A DNA stretch of 24,206 bases from a virus, in IMG/VR virus record IMGVR_UViG_3300037493_004433, positions 1 through 24,206 of that record; one strand, 5' to 3'. Below the pieces are notes generated by a model. It saw only the letters and a list, made by a program, of their open reading frames with translations. It ran no database searches and had not been told where the DNA came from. Below, piece by piece: positions 10,960 to 19,396 of this stretch; position 1 is the stretch's first letter, and every line of letters begins with the position of its first letter. The translations under genes were made by a program, and so were the position numbers.

Positions 10960-10988
10960 AGTGTACACTTCAGGTAATGGGAATGCAA
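10960..10988 (-). promoter_or_regulatory. leftward sigma-70-type promoter of the replication unit
   Basis: TTGCAT (-35, 10983-10988) and TACACT (-10, 10960-10965) on the minus strand are exactly 17 bases apart. The -10 box is half of the palindrome AGTGTACACT (10960-10969), so a TACACT also reads rightward toward the SNF2 gene. The rightward -35 match is poor. It shares hexamers and start region with the promoter at 3130-3159. Confidence 0.6.
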
Positions 10989-11011
10989 CCCCTTAACTAG
11001 AAAGAAAGACT

Positions 11012-12466
11012 ATGACAACTGAATTTTTACATAACTATCCGTTTAAGAATAAACCATTTTTACATCAAGAAGCTTATCTAGAGCGCTTTTGGAACCATCG
11101 TGTGGCAGCGCTATTTGCTGACATGGGTACCGGAAAAAGCTTTATGGTCATCAATAATATAGCCATGTTATATGACCAAGGCAATATAAATGCTGTATTA
11201 ATTGTCGCACCCAAGGGCGTATATCGTAACTGGCTGGATACTGAAATACCTAAGCATTTACCTGCGCATGTAGTATTTAGGATGGCTATATGGAACCCGT
11301 CGCCTAAGAAAGCAGAGAAAGAAGCGATGGATAGATTGTTTGAAGTGACGGAAGATTTGAAAATCCTAATCATGAACATTGAGGCGTTGTCCACGGAGAA
11401 AGGTGTTAAATACGCGGGCCGCTTTCTTATGTCACATGAAGCCTATATGGCCATTGATGAAAGTACTACCATTAAAACACCCACGGCTGCGCGGGCCAAG
11501 AACGCTGTCAAAGTAGGCAAGTTTGCTAAATACCGTCGCATTATGACGGGGTCGCCCGTAACAAAGAGTCCCATGGACCTCTACCAGCAATGTGCCTTCT
11601 TGTCGGAAGACTGCCTAGACGCCCGTAGTTTCTACGCTTTCCAAGCGCGGTACGCGGTCACAGTAGAACGAAGCCTTGCCTCTCACTCCTTTAAGCAGGT
11701 AGTAGGATACCGTCATTTGGATGAGTTACAAGAGAAAATCAATCGATTTGCTTTTCGAGTGACTAAAGAGGAATGCTTAGACTTGCCTGCTAAGATGTAT
11801 ACAAAAAGAGAAGTAGACCTAACTGAAGAGCAGATTAAAGCGTATAACGAAATGAAAACCATGGCGCTGGCACTGTTTAAAGAAGGCATGGCCTCTACCG
11901 TCAATGCGCTAACACAGATCATGCGCTTGCATCAGATTGTATGTGGTCACTTAAAACTTGATGATGGCACTATAAAGGAATTACCTAATAACAGAATAAA
12001 AGAGCTACTTAATATTGTCGAAGAGACCAGTGGCAAGATTATTATTTGGGCTAATTATCGCCATGATATTGAGGCAATTAAGATTGCACTGCAAAAAGAA
12101 TATGGAATGAATTCGGTCGCCACGTACTATGGCGATACGGTATCAGAGGACAGACAAAAGATTGTCATTGAATTTCAAGACCCTGATTCAGAGCTCCGCT
12201 TCTTTGTAGGCAACCCTAGAACAGGCGGATACGGCTTGACCTTGACAGCAGCTAGTGTGGTCGTGTACTTCAGCAATAGCTTTGACTTGGAAGTACGCTT
12301 GCAATCAGAAGATCGTGCGCACCGTATTGGACAGACAAAGAATGTTACATACATTGACTTGATATCCCCTAAAACAGTAGATGAGAAGATTGTACAAGCC
12401 TTACGGGCTAAAATTGACATTGCAACCCAGGTAATGGGAGAGGAGCTAAAAGAATGGTTGATCTAA
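11012..12466 (+). CDS. SNF2-type SF2 helicase/ATPase
   Basis: A 484-residue DNA-dependent ATPase with both RecA-like lobes: Walker A DMGTGKS (37-43), Ia VAPKGVYRNW, Walker B region AIDES with D149-E150 (DEST in place of DEAH), motif III TGSPV (179-183), motif V GGYGLTLTAA (404-413) and motif VI QSEDRAHRIGQ (431-441). Family members translocate on dsDNA or remodel protein-DNA complexes. The gene is transcribed opposite to everything else here and overlaps the following nuclease gene by 13 bases, so the two products probably act together in recombination, end processing or replication. GAAAG before the ATG is a moderate ribosome site. Confidence 0.92.
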   Translation: MTTEFLHNYPFKNKPFLHQEAYLERFWNHRVAALFADMGTGKSFMVINNIAMLYDQGNINAVLIVAPKGVYRNWLDTEIPKHLPAHVVFRMAIWNPSPKKAEKEAMDRLFEVTEDLKILIMNIEALSTEKGVKYAGRFLMSHEAYMAIDESTTIKTPTAARAKNAVKVGKFAKYRRIMTGSPVTKSPMDLYQQCAFLSEDCLDARSFYAFQARYAVTVERSLASHSFKQVVGYRHLDELQEKINRFAFRVTKEECLDLPAKMYTKREVDLTEEQIKAYNEMKTMALALFKEGMASTVNALTQIMRLHQIVCGHLKLDDGTIKELPNNRIKELLNIVEETSGKIIIWANYRHDIEAIKIALQKEYGMNSVATYYGDTVSEDRQKIVIEFQDPDSELRFFVGNPRTGGYGLTLTAASVVVYFSNSFDLEVRLQSEDRAHRIGQTKNVTYIDLISPKTVDEKIVQALRAKIDIATQVMGEELKEWLI

Positions 12467-13161
12467 TTCCAATTAAAAAGTTATATAAATATAAAACATT
12501 ACAGCGGATAGACGCTCCCGAAGGTCGTCGTTATGTATATGGTGAACAGAAGCTTGCTAGCGTAACGACTATTCTATCCAAGACTAAAGACCTGTCTCAT
12601 CTTGACGCGTGGGCCGCGAGGGTTGGTGCGTCAGAAGCGGACCGTATAAAGAATGACGCTGCTACCGTAGGTACGCACATGCATAGCGTGATGGAGCGCA
12701 TGATAGCCTATCGCAACTTACCACGGCCCACGAACTGGCTGATGTGCAAGGGCTATGAGATGGGGTATAGGTTAATCAATACCTACTTTAGAAATATAGA
12801 TGAGATATGGGGCTCGGAAGTATCCTTGTACTACCCGGATAAATATGCAGGGACCACGGACTTAGTGGGCGTGTATCGCGGGAAGCCCGCCATTATTGAC
12901 TTTAAGCAAAGTGTCAGACCTAAGAAGCGTGAGTGGATTGACGATTATTTTCACCAGTTGGCGGCGTATGCACTAGCGCATGACATTATTCATGGCACTA
13001 ACATTGAAAATGGAGTAGTGCTTATGGCAATACAAGACGGCACGACCGTGGAGTATTCCACGGCCGGCCAGGAGTTTGTACGATATAAAGAAGAGTGGTT
13101 AAGACGCGTCGAGAAGTATTACGCCATGGAAGAAATACTATCCATTGGGAATAAAGACTGA
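12454..13161 (+). CDS. PD-(D/E)XK nuclease, RecB/Cas4-like exonuclease
   Basis: A 235-residue protein with the nuclease core in order: GTHMH with H75/H77, E122 (SEVSL), D136 (AGTTDLVG), D149-F-K151 (IIDFKQS) and the RecB-type Gln motif HQLAAYALA (Q168). This pattern is typical of phage exonucleases for recombination, host DNA degradation or DNA maturation. GAGGAG lies 8 bases before the ATG, inside the end of the SNF2 gene, showing tight coupling. Its 3' end runs 43 bases into the end of the convergent virion gene. Confidence 0.9.
   Translation: MVDLIPIKKLYKYKTLQRIDAPEGRRYVYGEQKLASVTTILSKTKDLSHLDAWAARVGASEADRIKNDAATVGTHMHSVMERMIAYRNLPRPTNWLMCKGYEMGYRLINTYFRNIDEIWGSEVSLYYPDKYAGTTDLVGVYRGKPAIIDFKQSVRPKKREWIDDYFHQLAAYALAHDIIHGTNIENGVVLMAIQDGTTVEYSTAGQEFVRYKEEWLRRVEKYYAMEEILSIGNKD
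13046..13063. other. perfect hairpin near the convergent gene ends
   Basis: CCGTGGA and TCCACGG flank a 4-base loop (GTAT), a GC-rich 7-bp stem within the nuclease gene. It lies 56 bases past the stop of the leftward virion operon. No U-run follows on either strand, so it is not a classical intrinsic terminator. It could still slow polymerase or protect mRNA ends from both directions. Confidence 0.3.
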
Positions 13162-16100
13162 AGCATTTTACGGCTTGAAGACTGCTCCGCAGGTCCTTGA
13201 GGCGTGGTCATTGACACAGGGCCCGGTGCTGGTGCGGCTGGAGCAGGTGCTGCAGGAGCCTTAGGTTTTGTTCCACGCGTTTGAGCAGTAGGTAATGAGT
13301 CTAAGGAACGACGAGAAGAAGAAGGCTGGTCAATGTACTGTAGACTTGGCCGTGGTTTCTCTGCAGGCGGCATGGGCTCATCATCTTGCTCAGCAAAGTT
13401 TAACCCTGCCGCTATACCATAAGCATGCAATTGACGGGAAATCTGAAACTTTTCCTGTTGCGTTACACCCCGTTTAAGTAAAAGTGCCATCAACTGCGGA
13501 TCTTGAGTAGCTTTTTCAATAATACCACGCACCATAAAGGTAGGCATTTTATCAAACTGCTTACGAATGAACTTAGATCCCGCAGAAGAAGCAACTAAGC
13601 TGTTGCCTCCTGGGGTCAATGCTGTTCCTAGTTTTGCACCAGTAACACGTAATGCAAGTTCAGTTACGGCATCCGCACCCTTAATAACATCGTCTGTCAA
13701 CTGGTTATTTTTCATTGCTTTTTCAATCTTAAGCATAGGAACCGTTAACTTACGAAGGTTTTTAGCTTCGGTCATTGTAATAGCGTTCTGACTACGTAGG
13801 ATGTTAAATAATGAAGGTTGGCCAGGTGCAATAGGGCTAAATAAAGCTTTATCAAATGCAGCCGGACTAAAGCCTGCCTCACCACCTGCCTTGATAAAAG
13901 CATAATCATAAATACTTGCTTTTAAGCCTTCAAGTGCATCTTGACCACCTGATTTAGCCAATGTAACAATGTTTCTAAAGCTTTTAACCGGATAGCGCCC
14001 ATTTAGAGCATCTGTAATGGCTGAAGTAGGGTTCTCAAATTTAAGTACTTGGGCAAAAGCAGCCTGTTGCGCCATTGTTTTACGGGCAACACTATTGGTT
14101 TGTTCCATTGCACGGAAGGCGTTCTCTGCTTTTACAGCGTCGCTAAGGTCACTGGTTATTTGTAACCTATCTAACATAGCTTTATTTTCAGCTACAAAAG
14201 TAGATAGTGTTTTAGGATTAACACGGCCCGTAATGGGGTCAATGGATTTGGCAGCAGCTAGGCGCAATGCACGACCTTGTGCGTCCCTGATAGAGACTAC
14301 ACCTTGTTTAGATAGATTTGCGGTGCTTTCTAAAGCCTTAGCCTGTGCGCTGTTTTTACCAAACTTAGCCACAGCATCGTCATATTGAGCGCCCATCATT
14401 CCCACAGCATCTTCAATATCAGCCATGCGATGAGCCGTCACGTCTGCTCCGCTGCCAAAGGCTCTTGCTACAATAAGCTCAGGAGGAAGTTTTTCAGCAC
14501 CTTTTTTATTTACGGCGACTAGATCACCTGCATAAGAACGAGTAAAGTAATCGTTTAAAGTACGGGAGAATTGACGTGCTTTATCATAAGCAGGGTTCTT
14601 CATTGCAGACAAGTCATCTAATACAGACTCTGCCATACGGCCATAAAAGCCTGCATTCGAGATATCGCCCTTAGAAGACGCGTCACGTGCAAAGGCCAAC
14701 AAATCACTACGTATGTTAATTAAATCTTGTACATCTGTCTTTTTAAATACAGAGGCTACTTTTTTACCTTGTTGAACAGTTAGGTATTCAGCTGGAACAA
14801 TACCTGTTTCTAAAAATTCTTTAGTCTGTTTACCAGCAGCATACCTAGTAATAGCATCATCCGTAATACCCATTCTACTCATGATGGATTTTACTTCAGC
14901 AGGCATTCTATATTTAAAACGCTCTGGCGTCATTGACGTAGCGATATCTAAGAACGAAGTGCCTGTATTAGTTGGTTCAACAGTCTGTAACGCTATTGTC
15001 TTTTGGCCTTTAACGATTTTATTACGGAAAGAACCTTTAAAGGCATCTAACCATAATGCTTTTTCTTGGATACGCGCGTCTCCTAGTGCACGTTCAGTTT
15101 CAGAACGAACAATCTGACCGATTTCTGCACGGGCAGAAGGAGTGTCTTTAGATATTTTAGAGATTTTAAAGGCAGCATCTGCATCTGCAAGTGCCATACG
15201 CCCATCTAATAGAGCTTCAAACCTAATTGATTCTAGTTCAGCGGCTTTAGTTAAAGCGGCAGGGGTACCAATATCCCTAAGTTTCGCTACTAGTACTTCA
15301 TAGGCTTGAATAGAGTCGGTGCCCATTTTAGACACTTCGGCACCATATTTAGAATTACCACGCGCCAAGGTTGTTTCAAGCATTTGTAATGCAGGTTCAC
15401 CTGTTTTTTGAGCAGCGGATACCTTGACTCCTGCGGGGGAAGCTGTTTCAAGCGCTCGGATAAGAGCAGGGATATCTGTACCTGTATTATCTAATAAGGT
15501 ATATAAAGAGTTTGCAGCACGAGCCTCACGTGAGCTAGGAGACATACTACTCATCATCGTTTTTGTAAAATCTTTAACCGCACCCGTAGCACTTACTAAG
15601 AATCTACCTGGACTAAAGAATCCCCCTACAACTTCTGCACCAAAACGAGGGCCTGCTTGACCTGGAAAATAGGATTCTGACGCACCTCCCGCAACACCTG
15701 CACCCACTCCACCCATCAACTCCGATACTAGATAGGATTTAGGGTACTTACGAGCAGCTTCTCCTATACCTGACATAAAGCGTGCTACACGATTGGCATT
15801 CATTACAGGAATACCAAATGCAACGGGAGCAGCGCCAATTGATTCACCGAAAGTCTTTCCTCCCTCGCGGTATGGGATTAGTTCCTCACGGGGCACGTCT
15901 GGATATAATTGGTCTACGTTTTGAGTAGCTAACATCCCTGCGGTTAAACCTAGTCCAAAACCCACTGCACCTGCAATAGGTTTAGCAAAAGGTCCTACAC
16001 CAGGCAGGACAGGAGGAGTCAAGGCAGTTGCAGTTCTGGCTCCGGCTAAAGCAGTCCCCATCGTGGTACCACCTTGTATGACGCCTATTTGAGTACCATA

Positions 16101-16277
16101 GCCTATCTCACGCATTTTCTCCTCACCAGTAGGCTCTGTAGAAATTGCAATATCTTCTATAGAAGGGCCTTGTGTAGGATCGCCCCCACCATTGACTAAC
16201 TGGTCTATCTTTCCTGGATCACTAATAGGAGACGCGATATCCTCAATAGAAAGAGTAGGGCGTGTTGGATCTTCCAT
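13119..16277 (-). CDS. large virion protein, probable internal/ejection protein
   Basis: About 1052 residues from the ATG at 16277, which sits in TAATG with the upstream stop and has GAGGA at a good distance; the frame is open from 16310. The N-terminus is acidic (MEDPTRPTLSIEDIA). A Gly/Ala-rich hydrophobic region (about 60-150) with repeated small-residue segments may interact with membrane. The long middle is charged and helical, and the C-terminus is Pro/Ala-rich and low complexity. I see no lysozyme or transglycosylase motif. In short-tailed phages a very long helical protein here is usually an internal virion (ejection) protein; that is inferred from length, composition and position. 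Confidence 0.7.
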   Translation of the reverse strand: MEDPTRPTLSIEDIASPISDPGKIDQLVNGGGDPTQGPSIEDIAISTEPTGEEKMREIGYGTQIGVIQGGTTMGTALAGARTATALTPPVLPGVGPFAKPIAGAVGFGLGLTAGMLATQNVDQLYPDVPREELIPYREGGKTFGESIGAAPVAFGIPVMNANRVARFMSGIGEAARKYPKSYLVSELMGGVGAGVAGGASESYFPGQAGPRFGAEVVGGFFSPGRFLVSATGAVKDFTKTMMSSMSPSSREARAANSLYTLLDNTGTDIPALIRALETASPAGVKVSAAQKTGEPALQMLETTLARGNSKYGAEVSKMGTDSIQAYEVLVAKLRDIGTPAALTKAAELESIRFEALLDGRMALADADAAFKISKISKDTPSARAEIGQIVRSETERALGDARIQEKALWLDAFKGSFRNKIVKGQKTIALQTVEPTNTGTSFLDIATSMTPERFKYRMPAEVKSIMSRMGITDDAITRYAAGKQTKEFLETGIVPAEYLTVQQGKKVASVFKKTDVQDLINIRSDLLAFARDASSKGDISNAGFYGRMAESVLDDLSAMKNPAYDKARQFSRTLNDYFTRSYAGDLVAVNKKGAEKLPPELIVARAFGSGADVTAHRMADIEDAVGMMGAQYDDAVAKFGKNSAQAKALESTANLSKQGVVSIRDAQGRALRLAAAKSIDPITGRVNPKTLSTFVAENKAMLDRLQITSDLSDAVKAENAFRAMEQTNSVARKTMAQQAAFAQVLKFENPTSAITDALNGRYPVKSFRNIVTLAKSGGQDALEGLKASIYDYAFIKAGGEAGFSPAAFDKALFSPIAPGQPSLFNILRSQNAITMTEAKNLRKLTVPMLKIEKAMKNNQLTDDVIKGADAVTELALRVTGAKLGTALTPGGNSLVASSAGSKFIRKQFDKMPTFMVRGIIEKATQDPQLMALLLKRGVTQQEKFQISRQLHAYGIAAGLNFAEQDDEPMPPAEKPRPSLQYIDQPSSSRRSLDSLPTAQTRGTKPKAPAAPAPAAPAPGPVSMTTPQGPAEQSSSRKMLQSLFPMDSISSMA

Positions 16278-18244
16278 TATTTTGTCCTCATTGGGGTAGT
16301 GCCATTCCATAAGAATTCAACATTAGGACCTAATTTAGCGGCCTCTTCTACTGAATATATTTTGGGGGGCAAATCAAGTATCTTCAGCGCATTTTTCATT
16401 TCTTCTAAACGAGTAGCCACTGTTTTACGTAATTCTACAGGAAGATTAGGTGTTTGTAATTGTTGTTCAGCAAGATCTCTTTCTTGTTCAATAAAGGCGC
16501 CTACACCGATTAACCTATTACGCAAAGCAGCCGGGTCATCAAAAAGCTGTGGATTAAGTCCCAAGTCGGATTTAATTTCTTCGCGCTCTGAATTACCAAA
16601 TCTATCCGTAGTCCGCAAGGCAGATACTACGCCATTAATAGCAGTCTCAGCATATGCACGAGCTTGTGTGACCGCAGGAAAGGAACCCCCTTGGCCAGGG
16701 ATTCTTGCAGCACCTGCTTGTAAGGCCGATACAGGACCCGTCATTGAGCCTGATAATTTCCATAGGGAGGATGTAGGAAGGACAGCCGTAGGCTGAGCAA
16801 CAGGAGCAACAGGGGCAACAGGTGTTTTAGTACTACGTTCATAGGATAAAAGTGCCTGTTGTGCTTCTACATTACCCTTTTGCGCAGCTGTCTGTAAACT
16901 AGCTAATTCATCCGCAGGAAGTTCGCCACCTGTCCAAGAAGGAGGCACTTCAACACTAGAAGGAGCTACTTTAGGTGTCATACCAGATAGCGTATTACGC
17001 GCCGTAATAGATGTTTTAACATACTCAGGAAGTTGAGGTGTTCTAGTTTCTATGTTTCCAGTGTATGTATTAGTAAATTGAGTAGGAGTCTGGATAATTT
17101 GTAATGCAGACTCAAACTTGCGTGTGTTTTCCTCACTTAAAGTGCCATTGGCATACGCGGGAGCGAATTTATACAAGGTAGTTTGTGCAACGCCTTCTAC
17201 TCCAGCACCAAAACCTTTATCAGTATCTTTCATGCTTTGTTTAAATACATCTTTCCACATGGAACGTTGGCTATTAATCAGCTTAGTATTCTCACCACGA
17301 ATATCTTGAATGTCTTTTTCAGTCGCTTGAAGAGCAGCCATTTTGACAGCCCGTTTATTTTTCTCAATGTCAGCCGTTATTGCGCCCATTGCAGTTGGAA
17401 GCGTACGAACAGCACCTGCTAAGCGAGCCGCTTGAGAACCTTGAAGAGGACGACCTTGGTCATCCACATTGGCAGCATAATTAAAAGCACGATTACCTAA
17501 CTCAAACAAAATTTGTGCTTGAGACTGTTTAGGGTCTACACCAAGTAGTTGTTCATACAGTGGGACACGAGATTCCATGCCCGCTCTTAAGTCAGGCACT
17601 TTAAGAGGCTTTTGAGACATTTCTTGCTCTACCATATACTGAGACGCGGCTTTCCAGTCAGCAGGGTAGGTATATGAGGATGTATCTGTAGTCGGGGTCA
17701 CGCCATCCTCGTCGGTCCCGTCGCTAAAATGCTGTACGTATCCACCACGAGCCATGGTCATTGGTTCTTGAGCCATTGCTCCTTGGTCCGTGGCCAATGC
17801 ACCGATGCCACCCATACTTGCCTCAGGAGGCATTGGCATGCCTTCAGGGGCCATTTCTGGCATACCCTGTGGCATTGGAGCAGGTGGAATACCTCCTTGT
17901 GGAGGCATAGGCACTGCTTGTTGTTGAGCAAATACTGGTTGTAGTAAGGCAAGCACGTCTTCTGGGGTATCCGCCGCAGCGTTGTAACCCACTAAATCAG
18001 CAAGCTCCTCGACCCGCGCATCGATAGAGCGCATGTCACCACGAAGGTTATTCATTAAGATTTCAGGTGAATTAGGACGACGATCCGCTACTTTCGTCGC
18101 TTCGTTATCGTCCATTTCGTATTCGTCTTCACTGTCATCTTCTTCCATGGAATCCATAAAACCTTGCATGATTCCCACGTTTTCTACGTCAGTCTCATCC
18201 GTTGGCTTTTTAAACATAGGTCGATCTGATATTTTAGCTTTCAT
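16277..18244 (-). CDS. 655-residue virion-associated protein with Met/Pro-rich segment
   Basis: ATG with AAGGAAA upstream. The N-terminal 55 residues are very acidic (SMEEDDSEDEYEMDD). A helical segment follows (RRPNSPEILMNNLRGDMRSI, 55-74), then a Pro/Met/Gln-rich linker (about 107-146), then the short motif MARGGYVQHFSDG (164-176) and a mostly helical remainder with Ala/Pro-rich spacers. No enzyme motif is visible. Its place between two other large low-complexity proteins in one operon suggests an internal or tail-associated virion protein. The stop overlaps the next start. Confidence 0.65.
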   Translation of the reverse strand: MKAKISDRPMFKKPTDETDVENVGIMQGFMDSMEEDDSEDEYEMDDNEATKVADRRPNSPEILMNNLRGDMRSIDARVEELADLVGYNAAADTPEDVLALLQPVFAQQQAVPMPPQGGIPPAPMPQGMPEMAPEGMPMPPEASMGGIGALATDQGAMAQEPMTMARGGYVQHFSDGTDEDGVTPTTDTSSYTYPADWKAASQYMVEQEMSQKPLKVPDLRAGMESRVPLYEQLLGVDPKQSQAQILFELGNRAFNYAANVDDQGRPLQGSQAARLAGAVRTLPTAMGAITADIEKNKRAVKMAALQATEKDIQDIRGENTKLINSQRSMWKDVFKQSMKDTDKGFGAGVEGVAQTTLYKFAPAYANGTLSEENTRKFESALQIIQTPTQFTNTYTGNIETRTPQLPEYVKTSITARNTLSGMTPKVAPSSVEVPPSWTGGELPADELASLQTAAQKGNVEAQQALLSYERSTKTPVAPVAPVAQPTAVLPTSSLWKLSGSMTGPVSALQAGAARIPGQGGSFPAVTQARAYAETAINGVVSALRTTDRFGNSEREEIKSDLGLNPQLFDDPAALRNRLIGVGAFIEQERDLAEQQLQTPNLPVELRKTVATRLEEMKNALKILDLPPKIYSVEEAAKLGPNVEFLWNGTTPMRTK

Positions 18245-18253
18245 GGTATTTCC

Positions 18254-19396
18254 TTAGAATAAACCGGCTTTACTTGCCGCAGCAGCTGTGGTAACACCCC
18301 CTACTACAGTCCCTAGTGCTGACTGTAGTGGAGAAGCAGAAGGAGCACTAGCTGAAGTCAGTGTCATTTGTGAAGAAGGAGCGCCTTTGTATATATCAGA
18401 CACAAACGCTAGTTGCTGATAAGGCGTCATCGCTTCTTGCAAACGAGTAGCACGAGACGCGTCTAGTTGCGCTTGAGCATTTTGTTGTTCAAGAGCACCA
18501 ATACCTGATAGTAATGACACGTCGGCGGTGTTTAGTTGCTGACCGGCTTGACCTAAGGTGGCTTGTTGCATGCCCATGGTGCCCATGCTGCTGCCTAACT
18601 GACCTAACGTAGAAGCACGTTGAGTGCCTATACCTGCTTCTTGTGCGGCTAATGACCCTATTAAACCGGCACCGGCTTGTCCCAACTGTGCTTGCGCAAG
18701 TTGTTGTTGACCAATTGTAGTGCCCGCTGCCAATTGACGTTGACGCTCTTGTTCAAAGGTTGTCATGCCGGCTGCTTGGGCTTGGTTATAATTAGCCGCA
18801 TAGTCTTGGAATGTACGCTGTGACATTAAGTCTTGAAGATTTCGTTCTTGTTCTGCGCGTTGAACACCTTCACGGGTACCTCCGAATGCGCCTGCACGAA
18901 CAGCTTGCGCTGCAGTACCTTGCGCTGCAATGTCTCCCTGCCTACGCATTTCCCCCAATGCTTTTTCCGTTACCTGTGTTTGGTAAGGATTCATAAACTG
19001 CTGTGCAGTAGCTGGATTGTACCCTGCCATGCTTTGGCCCAGAATGCCTTGTGAAGGGGCAAGATTAGCTTGTTCGTATTGTTGCGCCTCTGTCTGCGCT
19101 TGTTGGAACTGAGGAGCGACATTCATCGCACCTAATATACCTGCTCCTTGGGACGCGAGCTGTTGTCCTTGTGTTACGCCCGCAGTACCGGCAGCCATAT
19201 AAGGCTTCCATTGACCAATGCCCTGTCCCGCAAGTCTAGCCGCTTGCCCTTGAGTAGCAGAAAGCTGTGCGGCTTCTACTGCAGGAAGGTTTAACGGTGT
19301 GCCATAAAGACCTTGCGCTTTTTGTAATAGACCTAGTTTATAGGCCTCAATTTCGGGAGCTTCCCGTACTATCTGGGTACTGATATCTTCGGCCAT
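18254..19396 (-). CDS. 380-residue Gln/Ala-rich helical virion protein
   Basis: The composition is dominated by Gln, Ala and Gly in long predicted helices (for example QQLAQAQLGQAGAGLIGSLA). A more complex centre contains FMNPYQTQVTEKALGEM and GAFGGTREGVQRAE at about 135-180, which I think recurs in virion proteins of aquatic phages. There is a hydrophobic Ala-rich C-terminus. No catalytic motif is seen. Low complexity, helicity and operon position suggest an internal core or ejection protein. GGGG precedes the ATG, which is next to the upstream TAA. Confidence 0.65.
   Translation of the reverse strand: MAEDISTQIVREAPEIEAYKLGLLQKAQGLYGTPLNLPAVEAAQLSATQGQAARLAGQGIGQWKPYMAAGTAGVTQGQQLASQGAGILGAMNVAPQFQQAQTEAQQYEQANLAPSQGILGQSMAGYNPATAQQFMNPYQTQVTEKALGEMRRQGDIAAQGTAAQAVRAGAFGGTREGVQRAEQERNLQDLMSQRTFQDYAANYNQAQAAGMTTFEQERQRQLAAGTTIGQQQLAQAQLGQAGAGLIGSLAAQEAGIGTQRASTLGQLGSSMGTMGMQQATLGQAGQQLNTADVSLLSGIGALEQQNAQAQLDASRATRLQEAMTPYQQLAFVSDIYKGAPSSQMTLTSASAPSASPLQSALGTVVGGVTTAAAASKAGLF

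Noticed and set aside
16299-16796. 165-residue plus-strand frame, and similar long plus-strand frames in the virion genes
   Set aside because: They are antisense shadows of large minus-strand genes whose codon pattern leaves the opposite frame open; no ribosome sites or domains are seen.
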